Positions 33,184-40,967 of a stretch of DNA of 64,000 nt are shown piece by piece; position 1 is the stretch's first letter, and every line of letters begins with the position of its first letter. The stretch spans positions 29,667 through 93,666 of the forward strand of contig JBHJGP010000020.1 in assembly GCA_050331695.1 (NCBI GenBank), given 5' to 3'. The DNA comes from JBHJGP01 sp050331695 (GTDB taxonomy: Bacteria > Pseudomonadota > Alphaproteobacteria > Geminicoccales > Geminicoccaceae). The notes beneath the pieces are model-generated. The model was given only the letters and a program-made list of their open reading frames with translations. It searched no databases and was not told the origin of the DNA. A program made the translations under genes and the position numbers.

Positions 33184-34052
33184 CGGCCACAGGCTCCCCC
33201 ACGCTCGAGGGCTATCCCTTCGCCTATCTCGACAGCCAGACCAAGCGCATGATCCGCCGAGCGATCCTCAAAGCGGTCGCCGTGCCGGGCTATCAGGTGC
33301 CGTTCGCGTCGCGGGACATGCCTTTGCCTTACGGCTGGGGCACAGGCGGCATTCAGATCACTGCATCCTGTATCGGCTCCGACGACACGCTGAAGGTGAT
33401 CGACCAGGGCGCAGACGACACCACCATCGCCATCTCGATCCGCCGATTTTTTCAGCGCACAGCCGGGGTTCGGGTCACCGAGACGACCAGAGAAGCAAGT
33501 CTGATCCAGACCCGGCACCGGATCCCGGAACAACCGCTGCGGGCCGGTCAGATCCTGGTCTACCAGGTGCCGACGCCCGAACCGTTGCGCTTTTTAGAGC
33601 CGCGCGAGACCGAAACCCGGCGGCTTCATGCCCTGGCGGACTACGGCATCATGCATGTGAAGCTCTACGAGAGCGTGGCACGCATGGGCCGGATCACGAC
33701 AGCTTTCGATTACCCGGTGATGGTCAACGACCGCTATGTCATGGCGCCGTCGCCCACGCCCAAATTCGACAATCCGAAAATGGACATGAACCCGGCGCTG
33801 CAACTCTTCGGCGCCGGACGCGAGAAACGGATCTACGCCGTGCCTCCTTACACCTCGGTCAAGAGCCTCGATTTCGAGGACTATCCGTTCGAGATCCAGC
33901 GCTGGGACCGGCCTTGCGCACTGTGCGGCGCCGGGGATGCATATCTCGACGAGATCATCACGGACGACGCCGGCGGCCGTCTGTTCATCTGCTCCGACAC
34001 GGATCATTGCTCCAGAAGACGGGCCGCGGGCCACAAAGAGGCCGGCTCATGA
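33180..34052 (+). CDS. phnJ: C-P lyase radical SAM subunit PhnJ (alpha-D-ribose 1-methylphosphonate 5-phosphate C-P lyase)
   Basis: A 290-residue protein, the enzyme that breaks the carbon-phosphorus bond by radical chemistry. Cys246, Cys249, Cys271 and Cys277 lie in the pattern C-x2-C-x21-C-x5-C. This is the same spacing as the Fe-S and thiyl cysteines of E. coli PhnJ. Other conserved pieces are AYLDSQTKRMIRRAILKAV, GWGTGGIQITASCIG and YGIMHVKLYESVARMG. All active-site cysteines are present, so it should be functional. It overlaps phnK by four bases. Confidence 0.96.
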   Translation: MTATGSPTLEGYPFAYLDSQTKRMIRRAILKAVAVPGYQVPFASRDMPLPYGWGTGGIQITASCIGSDDTLKVIDQGADDTTIAISIRRFFQRTAGVRVTETTREASLIQTRHRIPEQPLRAGQILVYQVPTPEPLRFLEPRETETRRLHALADYGIMHVKLYESVARMGRITTAFDYPVMVNDRYVMAPSPTPKFDNPKMDMNPALQLFGAGREKRIYAVPPYTSVKSLDFEDYPFEIQRWDRPCALCGAGDAYLDEIITDDAGGRLFICSDTDHCSRRRAAGHKEAGS

Positions 34053-34825
34053 GCGACGCCCCCCTGCTTTCCGTCCGCGGTCTGGAAAAATGGTTCGGGG
34101 CGACGCCGGCATGCCGGGCCATCGCGTTTGATTTGTTCCCGGGCGAGGTGCTGGCGATCGTCGGCGAAAGCGGATCGGGCAAGACAACGCTCTTGAACTG
34201 TCTTTACGGCAGGCTCACGGCAGACAGCGGCGAAATCCTCTACCGGATGCGCGACGAACAGGTCCTTGATGTCGCCGGTGCAAGCGAGAGCCGGCTTAGG
34301 ATGCTGATGCGGACCGACTGGGGCTTCGTCCACCAGAACCCGAGGGACGGGCTCCGGCTCCGGGTCAGCGCCGGGGCCAATATCGGCGAGCCGCTCATGG
34401 CCGTGGGTCAAAGACACTACGGAGGTATTCGCGGTCAGGCGATCGACTGGATGGAGCGGGTCGAACTCGATGTCCAGCGGATCGACGACCGCCCGTCAAC
34501 ATTCTCTGGCGGCATGCAGCAGCGGCTTCAGATCGCGCGCAACCTGGTCAGCAGGCCACGGCTCGTGTTCATGGACGAACCGCCGGGGGGCCTGGACGTC
34601 TCGGTTCAGGCCCGGCTCCTCGATCTGATCCGATCGCTCGTCACCGATTTATCCCTTTCGGTCATTATCGTCACCCATGATCTAGCGGTGGCCCGGCTTC
34701 TGTCGCAACGCATGGTCGTGATGCAACGCGGTGAAGCCGTCGAACACGGTCTCACCGACCAGGTGCTGGACGACCCCCAACATCCCTACAGCCAATTGCT
34801 CGTGGCCTCGATGTTGAAGGGCTGA
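34049..34825 (+). CDS. phnK: C-P lyase ABC-type ATPase PhnK
   Basis: A 258-residue ATPase similar to dipeptide-type ATP-binding subunits. Walker A is GESGSGKTTLL, followed by the PhnK insert (YRMRDEQVLDVAGASES). The signature is FSGGMQQRLQIARN, Walker B is VFMDEPPGGLDVSVQ, and the H-loop is VTHDLAVARL. PhnK binds the GHIJ core rather than a membrane permease; it docks at PhnJ. The ATG overlaps the phnJ stop. Confidence 0.94.
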   Translation: MSDAPLLSVRGLEKWFGATPACRAIAFDLFPGEVLAIVGESGSGKTTLLNCLYGRLTADSGEILYRMRDEQVLDVAGASESRLRMLMRTDWGFVHQNPRDGLRLRVSAGANIGEPLMAVGQRHYGGIRGQAIDWMERVELDVQRIDDRPSTFSGGMQQRLQIARNLVSRPRLVFMDEPPGGLDVSVQARLLDLIRSLVTDLSLSVIIVTHDLAVARLLSQRMVVMQRGEAVEHGLTDQVLDDPQHPYSQLLVASMLKG

Positions 34826-34829
34826 GCCG

Positions 34830-35540
34830 ATGGTCTCAAACACAATTGCGATGATCCGGGTGATCAGTTTGGCCAAGAACTTCACCCTGCACCTTCAGGG
34901 CGGCGTGCGACTGCCGGTTCTCGACAATGCCGAACTGACCGTGCATGCGGGAGAATGCGTCGTGTTGACCGGCCCCTCCGGCCTGGGCAAATCGACGCTT
35001 CTGAAGATGGTTTACGGCAATTACCGCACCGACAGCGGTCAGGTCTGGGTGCGTGACGGCGAGGATGAGGTCGACGTGGCCAAGGCCAGCCCGCAGCGCC
35101 TGATCCAATTGCGGCGGCATAGAATTGGCTATGTTAGCCAGTTTCTTCGCTGTCTGCCGCGGGTGCCGGCCGTCGAGATCGTCGCCGAGCCCTTGATCGA
35201 AGCCGGTGCGGAACGCCTGGAGGCCTTAAAACGGGCAAAACACCTTTTGGCGCGTCTCAACATACCGGAGCGGCTGTTTGGCCTTCCTCCCGCCACCTTC
35301 TCGGGCGGTGAACAACAACGGGTCAACATTGCCCGAGGCTTTGTCTATGCTCGCCCCGTTCTGCTACTTGATGAACCGACCGCGTCGCTCGATCCCGTCA
35401 ACCGGGCCGTCGTCGTCGACCTGATCACCGAAGCCAAGAAAGCTGGAGCGGCGATGCTCGGCATTTTTCACGATCTCGACGTTCGCGCGGCCGTCGCGGA
35501 CCGAACGCTGGATTTGACCGCCTTTCGGGCGGCCGCATGA
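34830..35540 (+). CDS. phnL: C-P lyase ABC-type ATPase PhnL
   Basis: A 236-residue ATPase of the LolD/MacB-like type. Marks are LAKNFTLHLQGGVRLPVLDNAEL (PhnL start), Walker A GPSGLGKSTLLKMVYGNY, QFLRCLPRVPAVEIVAEPL, signature TFSGGEQQRVNIARGF, Walker B LLLDEPTASLDP and H-loop GIFHDLDV. It pairs with PhnK and is needed for phosphonate activation. An ATG seven codons in (34851) would give the more usual N-terminus; the first ATG is four bases after phnK. It overlaps the phosphatase gene by four bases. Confidence 0.94.
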   Translation: MVSNTIAMIRVISLAKNFTLHLQGGVRLPVLDNAELTVHAGECVVLTGPSGLGKSTLLKMVYGNYRTDSGQVWVRDGEDEVDVAKASPQRLIQLRRHRIGYVSQFLRCLPRVPAVEIVAEPLIEAGAERLEALKRAKHLLARLNIPERLFGLPPATFSGGEQQRVNIARGFVYARPVLLLDEPTASLDPVNRAVVVDLITEAKKAGAAMLGIFHDLDVRAAVADRTLDLTAFRAAA

Positions 35541-36217
35541 GTTGGGCCGATGAGTTACGCGATCGGGCCAGCGCTTTCGGTTTTTCGCCCGCGGTCCAGC
35601 GTTTTTACTTTTTGCGTCATGGCGAAACGGCGGAAAACCGCGCGCGCATCATCCAGGGCCAGGCTGACGTCCCGCTTAACGATGACGGTCTGAGCCAAGC
35701 CAAGCGCGCAAGTACCATTCTCTCGGATCATCCGGTGACACGGATCGTCGCCAGCGATCTGCAGCGGGTGACCATGACCGTGGCGCCCCTGGTCGAGACC
35801 AACGCGCTGGCGCTGGCGGCCGATCCGGGCTTGCGCGAGCGCGGTATCGGCGACCTTCAGGGACAGCCGATCCCGGAGAACCTTTGGGCTCATACCGGAA
35901 ATGGTGTGGAGCCGATCGACACGTTCGTCGACCGGATCCTGAGCACGCTTACGGACATGCTCGCCGAGGAGGCTTTGCTGATTGGCTCCCACGGCGGCGT
36001 TTTGCGGGTCATCGCCAATGCCCTACCCCTGCCGGTCAGCAACTGGGCTTATGTGAACGCGCTGCCGCTTCGCTTCGACCGTTCGGAGGATAGTTGGACG
36101 GTCCGGGCGTTGGTCGACGAGGGCGATGGTTTCGACGCCTGCGGCTCGCTCCCCGAACCGCTGCAAAGCTGGGGCGGTCAACCGACCTTTCACAAGCCAG
36201 TGGGAGAGATCGCGTGA
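35537..36217 (+). CDS. Histidine phosphatase (phosphoglycerate mutase-like) in the phn operon
   Basis: A 226-residue protein. The catalytic FLRHGETAENRARIIQGQAD (from about residue 25), with the phospho-accepting His, is intact. So are VASDLQRVTMTVAPL, LRERGIGDLQG and the second active-site His in IGSHGGVLRVI. It overlaps phnL and phnM on both sides, so it is made with the C-P lyase. The standard pathway needs no such enzyme. Possible roles are removal of a phosphate from a ribose bisphosphate or sugar phosphate intermediate; this is inference. Confidence 0.87.
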   Translation: MSWADELRDRASAFGFSPAVQRFYFLRHGETAENRARIIQGQADVPLNDDGLSQAKRASTILSDHPVTRIVASDLQRVTMTVAPLVETNALALAADPGLRERGIGDLQGQPIPENLWAHTGNGVEPIDTFVDRILSTLTDMLAEEALLIGSHGGVLRVIANALPLPVSNWAYVNALPLRFDRSEDSWTVRALVDEGDGFDACGSLPEPLQSWGGQPTFHKPVGEIA

Positions 36218-37368
36218 CCGTGTCCGGCGCGCCCGAGCTCACCCTCACCAACGCAAGAATTGTTCTCAGCGACGAGGTCTTGAGCGGCACGATCAGGATC
36301 GAAGGGGGAGCAATCACCGCCATCGATCAAGGCTCATCTGATCAACCAGGTGCCGTGGATCTCGAGGGCGATCTTCTGATCCCGGGCCTCATTGAGTTGC
36401 ACACCGACAATCTGGAACGCCAGTTCCAGCCCCGGCCGAAGGTCCGTTGGCCCGCCGATGCCGCCATGCTGGCCCATGACCAGCAGATGGTCGCTGCCGG
36501 CTTTACGACCGTCTGCGACGCGGTTTGCGTTGGCTTCTACGGCGGCAAACGGGAGCGGCTCGATTTTCTCGATACCTCGCTCCGCGCCCTCGATCATGCG
36601 CGGAGCGCCGGCGCCCTGAAGGCAGACCATTTTCTCCACCTCCGCTGCGAGGTGTCCGATCCCCACGCGGTCAATCTGTTCGAACCGCTCCGCGACGAGC
36701 CGACGCTCAAGCTGGTGTCGTTCATGGATCACACGCCCGGCCAGCGCCAGTGGAGCGATCTGGATCGCTATCGGACTTTCCACCGAGGTCGAACCGAGGC
36801 GAGCGAGGCCGAATTCGAGGAGATGATTCAGAGGCGGCTCGCCGAACAAAAGCTCTATGCAGAAAAGCACAGACAGAAGCTTTTGGACCTGGTCGAAGGG
36901 CTCGACGTCGTGTTGGCCAGCCATGACGACACGACGCCCGATCATGTCGATCAGGCGGCCCGAGAAGGCATCACCTTGAGCGAGTTCCCGACCACCCTTG
37001 ACGCTGCCGACCGGGCCCATGCCAAGGGTATGGGTGTGATCATGGGCGCACCCAACGTTGTGCTGGGTGGCTCTCATTCGGGCAACGTCTCCACCGTGGA
37101 CCTCGCACGCCACGACCGCCTGGATGCCCTTTCCTCCGACTATGTCCCTCAGAGCAGCCTTTTGGCCGCATTGAAACTTGCCGACCTCGAAGGGTGGACA
37201 TTGCCCCGGGCGGTCTCTTGCATCACCGCGACACCGGCGGCCATGCTGGGCCTCGACGATCGGGGGCGGATCGAGATCGGACGACGCGCCGACCTCGTCA
37301 GACTCCGGCGGATCGACGACAGCGCCGCAATCCTGTCGGTCTGGCGTCAGGGCGAGAGGGTGGCGTGA
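36214..37368 (+). CDS. phnM: Alpha-D-ribose 1-methylphosphonate 5-triphosphate diphosphatase PhnM, first copy
   Basis: A 384-residue amidohydrolase-fold enzyme that removes pyrophosphate from the activated phosphonate before PhnJ acts. Metal and active-site segments are LIELHTDNLERQFQPRPKV, HLRCEVSDPH, LASHDDTTPDHV, SEFPTTLDAA and MGAPNVVLGGSHSGNVS. The PRPKVRWPADAAMLAHDQQMV segment is close to what I know of E. coli PhnM, so this is the more canonical of the two copies. The GTG start overlaps the phosphatase stop. Its own stop overlaps the second copy. Confidence 0.93.
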   Translation: MTVSGAPELTLTNARIVLSDEVLSGTIRIEGGAITAIDQGSSDQPGAVDLEGDLLIPGLIELHTDNLERQFQPRPKVRWPADAAMLAHDQQMVAAGFTTVCDAVCVGFYGGKRERLDFLDTSLRALDHARSAGALKADHFLHLRCEVSDPHAVNLFEPLRDEPTLKLVSFMDHTPGQRQWSDLDRYRTFHRGRTEASEAEFEEMIQRRLAEQKLYAEKHRQKLLDLVEGLDVVLASHDDTTPDHVDQAAREGITLSEFPTTLDAADRAHAKGMGVIMGAPNVVLGGSHSGNVSTVDLARHDRLDALSSDYVPQSSLLAALKLADLEGWTLPRAVSCITATPAAMLGLDDRGRIEIGRRADLVRLRRIDDSAAILSVWRQGERVA

Positions 37369-38528
37369 GCAGCGAGGTCTTGGACGAGGGGCGTTTGGCG
37401 TTCGCTAATGCTTCGTTGGTGCTCGAGGATCAAATCGTCGCCGGCCATCTTTTGGTCGAGGACGGCCACATTGCGGACCTTGACGGTGGCGCCAGCCGGG
37501 ACCCCCATCGGATCGATCTCGAAGGCGATTACCTCATTCCCGGTCTGGTCGACCTTCACACCGACAATCTGGAAAAACATTATCAACCGCGAAAGGGCGT
37601 CGAATGGGACGCGGTGTCCGCGGCCATCAGCCACGACGCGCAGGTTGCCGGTGCCGGCATCACCACCGTTTTCGACAGTTTGACCCTCGGTGCTGCTACC
37701 GGCTGGGACGTGCGCGCCGAGATGATCGGGCCAATGGTCGAGGGGCTCCGGATCGCGGTCGACAATCAGATGCTGAAGGTCAATCATTTCCTGCATCTGC
37801 GGTGCGAGGTCACCCATCGGGATATCGGCCAGATCTTCGAGACTTATGTTGATGATCCGCTAGTTCGCTTCATGTCGCTGATGGATCACGCGCCGGGCGA
37901 CCGCCAATCACCCGATATGGACCGCTACCGCCAACTGCACATCAAGCTCTTCGACAATGACCCGACCCGAGTTGACGCCCATATCGAAGAATTGCTGCAC
38001 GGCTCAACCGTCTACGGCCCCGTCAATCGAAAACGTCTGGCATCAACTGCGAGAGCCAAGGCCATTCCCTTCGCCAGTCATGACGACCGCAAGGTCGAGC
38101 ACATCACGGAAGCGGCGGATCTAGGAGCCGTGCTCACGGAGTTCCCGACCACGGTCGAAGCTGCCTCCGCCGCGAGGGAGCGCGGCCTCTTGGTTGTGAT
38201 GGGCTCACCCAATTTGATCCGGGGAGGATCTCATTCCGGCAATGTCGCGGCATCGACACTGGTCGAGTCCAACCTACTGGATGCCCTGGCGTCCGACTAC
38301 ATTCCGGCGAGCCTGCTGCTTGGCGCACTCAGGCTGACGCGCGAAGAGTTCGGCTTCGAGCTGCCCGACGCCATTGCCATGGTAACGTCCAAACCGGCCC
38401 GCACAGCGGGTCTGGATGACCGGGGTCGGATCGCCAAAGGCCTCCGTGCCGATCTCATCCAGGTGCGCATGATCCGGGGCCGGCCGGTCGTTCGAAGGGT
38501 TTGGTGCGGCGGCCGCAGGGTGGCATGA
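37365..38528 (+). CDS. PhnM-like diphosphatase, second diverged copy
   Basis: A 387-residue paralogue of the gene before it, starting with GTG overlapping that stop. The active-site segments remain: LVDLHTDNLEKHYQP, HLRCEVTHRD, FASHDDRKVEHI, TEFPTTVEAA and MGSPNLIRGGSHSGNVA. The segments between them differ strongly, for example TTVFDSLTLGAATGWDVRAE against the first copy's TTVCDAVCVGFYGGKRERLD. Both copies look catalytically complete. They may handle different substituted phosphonates or different pathway nucleotides. Confidence 0.88.
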   Translation: MSSEVLDEGRLAFANASLVLEDQIVAGHLLVEDGHIADLDGGASRDPHRIDLEGDYLIPGLVDLHTDNLEKHYQPRKGVEWDAVSAAISHDAQVAGAGITTVFDSLTLGAATGWDVRAEMIGPMVEGLRIAVDNQMLKVNHFLHLRCEVTHRDIGQIFETYVDDPLVRFMSLMDHAPGDRQSPDMDRYRQLHIKLFDNDPTRVDAHIEELLHGSTVYGPVNRKRLASTARAKAIPFASHDDRKVEHITEAADLGAVLTEFPTTVEAASAARERGLLVVMGSPNLIRGGSHSGNVAASTLVESNLLDALASDYIPASLLLGALRLTREEFGFELPDAIAMVTSKPARTAGLDDRGRIAKGLRADLIQVRMIRGRPVVRRVWCGGRRVA

Positions 38529-39217
38529 GCGAGCGCTACGCGATCTATCTGACGCCGGCGGAGGAGACGCCGCTGGAGCGCTTCGCCAGGTCCTGGCTCG
38601 GTCGTTCCGCCTTCGGCGGTGAGGTCGACGAACGGATCGAGGTGCCGGGGATCGCCCCCGACGAATTCGACCGGCTCACCGCTTCGCCCCGGCGCTACGG
38701 TTTCCATGCGACGATGAAGGCACCTTTCCGTCTGGCGAACGAGCGAACGGAAGCCGATCTGTTCGCGGCGGCGGAAACCTTCGCGGCGTCACGTCGTCGC
38801 TTCCAAGCGCCGCCTCTGACCGTCCGCCCGCTTTCCGGTTTCATTGCCTTCGTGCTCAGTGAACCGTCGTCAGAGATGGACGAGTTAGCCGCGGATTGCG
38901 TTCGCGATTTCGAACCTTTCCGGGCGGCACTGACGGACGATGAAGTCCAGCGGCGTCGTCAGAGCGACCTCAGCGACCGTCAGGACGCCCAAATGCTGGC
39001 CTGGGGCTATCCTTACGTCTTCGAGGATTTTCGTTTTCACATGACGCTGACCCAGCGCTTGTGCGAGCCCCGCTTAAGCCAGCTACTCTCATTTCTTCAG
39101 CGAACCGCCGAGCCCTTGTGCCGGGAGCCTTTCCTCGTCGACGGCATCGCCATTTATCATCAGCCGACGCCGGACGAGACCTTCACCGTGATGGCGCGCC
39201 TGCCTTTCCGTAGCTGA
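38525..39217 (+). CDS. DUF1045 phosphonate-operon protein, 2H phosphoesterase-like
   Basis: A 230-residue protein of the family found as the last gene of many alphaproteobacterial phn operons. The start ERYAIYLTPAEETPLERF and GFHATMKAPFRL are typical. Two H-x-T motifs, His61-x-Thr63 in FHATMKAP and His172-x-Thr174 in FHMTLTQRL, are the hallmark of 2H phosphoesterases, which open cyclic phosphates. It overlaps phnM copy 2 (ATGA) and, at its end, the convergent DCC gene by 35 bases. Opening the 1,2-cyclic ribose phosphate in place of PhnP is a reasonable hypothesis. Confidence 0.9.
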   Translation: MSERYAIYLTPAEETPLERFARSWLGRSAFGGEVDERIEVPGIAPDEFDRLTASPRRYGFHATMKAPFRLANERTEADLFAAAETFAASRRRFQAPPLTVRPLSGFIAFVLSEPSSEMDELAADCVRDFEPFRAALTDDEVQRRRQSDLSDRQDAQMLAWGYPYVFEDFRFHMTLTQRLCEPRLSQLLSFLQRTAEPLCREPFLVDGIAIYHQPTPDETFTVMARLPFRS

Positions 39218-39596
39218 CCCGGCCCAACCGTTCGCGGCGCTTGTGCCAGGCGAACAACGCCGGTGCCAGCACCCGGTCGTAAATCAGGTCGGCAACTGGC
39301 TTGATCCAGGCGCGCCCGGTCAATGCGGCCAGCCAGCGGTAGCGCTTCAGCCGGGACCAGATCTCGATGAAGGCATCGACGCCCGCGACCAGCCGGCCAT
39401 CGGGCATGTCCACATGCAAGCGTTTGAAAACGGTGTCGCGGGTCAGCCCGTGCCGCCTAAGCGGCTCATCGTCGACACTGACATCGATCCAGTCCAGAGC
39501 GGCGCTCTGCTTCGCCGAGAGTTTCTTGTAATGTTCGATCTCGGTCCGGCAGATCGGACAGGCGCCGTTGTAAAGGACGGTCGGGTCAGCTCCCAT
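39183..39596 (-). CDS. DCC-family thiol-disulfide oxidoreductase-like protein (DUF393)
   Basis: A 137-residue protein. VLYNGACPICRTEIEHYKKL holds the CxxC pair (Cys13, Cys16) that defines the DCC family. WIDVSVDDEPLRRHGLTRDT and MPDGRLVAGVDAFIEIWSRL follow, as in other members. The fold is thioredoxin-like; substrates are unknown. The last 35 bases overlap the end of the DUF1045 gene on the opposite strand, which is a long overlap for convergent genes. Confidence 0.88.
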   Translation of the reverse strand: MGADPTVLYNGACPICRTEIEHYKKLSAKQSAALDWIDVSVDDEPLRRHGLTRDTVFKRLHVDMPDGRLVAGVDAFIEIWSRLKRYRWLAALTGRAWIKPVADLIYDRVLAPALFAWHKRRERLGRVSYGKAGAPSR

Positions 39597-39693
39597 GAGT
39601 AACCTCGCGGCGTTGGTTCGATGACCTCCAAGATAGGTCCGATCCGGCCGCGAGGAAGACCATGGGTCTTGGCTTGCGTCAGTCTGATGCGCC

Positions 39694-40920
39694 TCAGCCG
39701 GCGATGCTCTCGATGATCTCGTCCTGGCCGTCGACGATCTCCCAAAGCATGAAGTCTCGGCCGGCGATCTTGCCGCTATCGGCTTCGAACTCGACCGACG
39801 AGCTGGCGCCCGAATAGTTCACCTTCTCACCGGCTCTGATCGCTTCGAGACCGGTGACCGGGTCGATCACCTCGGTGCCGTCCCCGTTGGTGACCTCGCG
39901 GATCTTGTTCTTGATCACGAGCGCATCGTCGCTGCCGGCCAGTTCCGTCGCCATGAGGAGCACGCTCATCTGATCGAAGCCAGCCGTGCCGAAAGGATGC
40001 TGCACTTGGCCATTGTCCTCGAGGCCGACAAGCTGGAGGTAGTTTTTGTAAGCTTGGCTCTCGATCGGCGGCACCGGCAGGCCGTGAAGGATGCCGTTCG
40101 CGGCTGCGCCCACGGCGTCCTTGAATAGCTGACCGGTGGAGATCGAGACCGAGATCACCTGTCCTTCGTAGCCCGAGCGGAAAATCTCCTTGTAAACGGC
40201 GGTGAAGTCCGTGACGTAGCTCGGGATGAAGACGGCCGCCTGGTCATCGGCGATCAGCTGCTCGACTTCGGCGCGGTAGGAGCTCTGATCGCCGTTATAG
40301 TAGAAGGGCTCGTTGACCACCTCGAAGCCGGCGCCCTTGACGACGTCGACAAAGCTGTCGACCATCGAGATGGTGAAATCATTGTTGAGCGCCATGACGG
40401 CGTAGCTCTCGAAGCCCCGGCGGACCGCGAGATTGCCGATCGCCTCGCCCCAGATCGGTGACAGCGCCTGGAAATTGAAAACCAGGCCCTTCTTGTCCTG
40501 AAGCGGAATGTCGCTCGAGGACGAGGTGCACATCTGAATGACGCCGGCCTCCTGGCAGAGCGGCATGATCCCCAGGGTGACAGACGACGACCAGGTGCCG
40601 AGCACCCCGATCACCTGGTTCACATCGACCAATTTGCGCGCCGCCCGGATCGCGGTCTCCGGATTGGTTTCACTGTCTTCTTGATGAAGGGCGACCTCGC
40701 GGCCGAGAATGCCGCCGGCCTGCTCGTTGATCATGTCGACCACCAGCTTGTGGGCGGCCGTGATGTTGGGACCGAAGGGACCGCCGCCACCGGTGTTGGG
40801 CGTCAGGCTGCCGACATTGATCGGGCCGCTCTGGGCGCGCAGGACCGCGGGCGCCGCCACCATGGCCGAGCTTGCTGCGAGTGCGCCGCCGAAGCGCCTT
40901 CGGCTGATCGGGAACGTCAT
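39694..40920 (-). CDS. Branched-chain amino acid/amide-type ABC transporter substrate-binding protein
   Basis: A 408-residue periplasmic binding protein. The N-terminus has a Tat-like SRRRFGGALAASSAM and a cleavage site near LRA|Q. The mature part is of the LivK/urea/amide type (Peripla_BP_6): INVGSLTPNTGG, VDMINEQAGGILGREVALH, VIGVLGTWSSSVTLGI, MALNNDFTISMVDSF and FGTAGFDQMSVLLMA. The ATG at 40920 is chosen for its GAGGAG site. It is the last gene of livG-livF-livH-livM-SBP, separated from livM by 47 bases that include a small hairpin. The ligand is unknown. Confidence 0.87.
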   Translation of the reverse strand: MTFPISRRRFGGALAASSAMVAAPAVLRAQSGPINVGSLTPNTGGGGPFGPNITAAHKLVVDMINEQAGGILGREVALHQEDSETNPETAIRAARKLVDVNQVIGVLGTWSSSVTLGIMPLCQEAGVIQMCTSSSSDIPLQDKKGLVFNFQALSPIWGEAIGNLAVRRGFESYAVMALNNDFTISMVDSFVDVVKGAGFEVVNEPFYYNGDQSSYRAEVEQLIADDQAAVFIPSYVTDFTAVYKEIFRSGYEGQVISVSISTGQLFKDAVGAAANGILHGLPVPPIESQAYKNYLQLVGLEDNGQVQHPFGTAGFDQMSVLLMATELAGSDDALVIKNKIREVTNGDGTEVIDPVTGLEAIRAGEKVNYSGASSSVEFEADSGKIAGRDFMLWEIVDGQDEIIESIAG

Positions 40921-40945
40921 GGGCAATCTCCTCTTCATTGCTGAT

Positions 40946-40960
40946 CGAGCGTTGAGCTCG
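40946..40960 (-). other. Small hairpin between livM and its binding-protein gene
   Basis: CGAGC and GCTCG form a 5-bp inverted repeat around a 5-base loop in the only real intergenic gap of the liv operon. It lies about 25 bases before the binding-protein start. On the transcribed strand it has no T run after it, so it is more likely an mRNA-stabilising hairpin than a terminator. This would fit the usual need for excess binding protein. Confidence 0.3.
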
Positions 40961-40967
40961 CTTTGTT

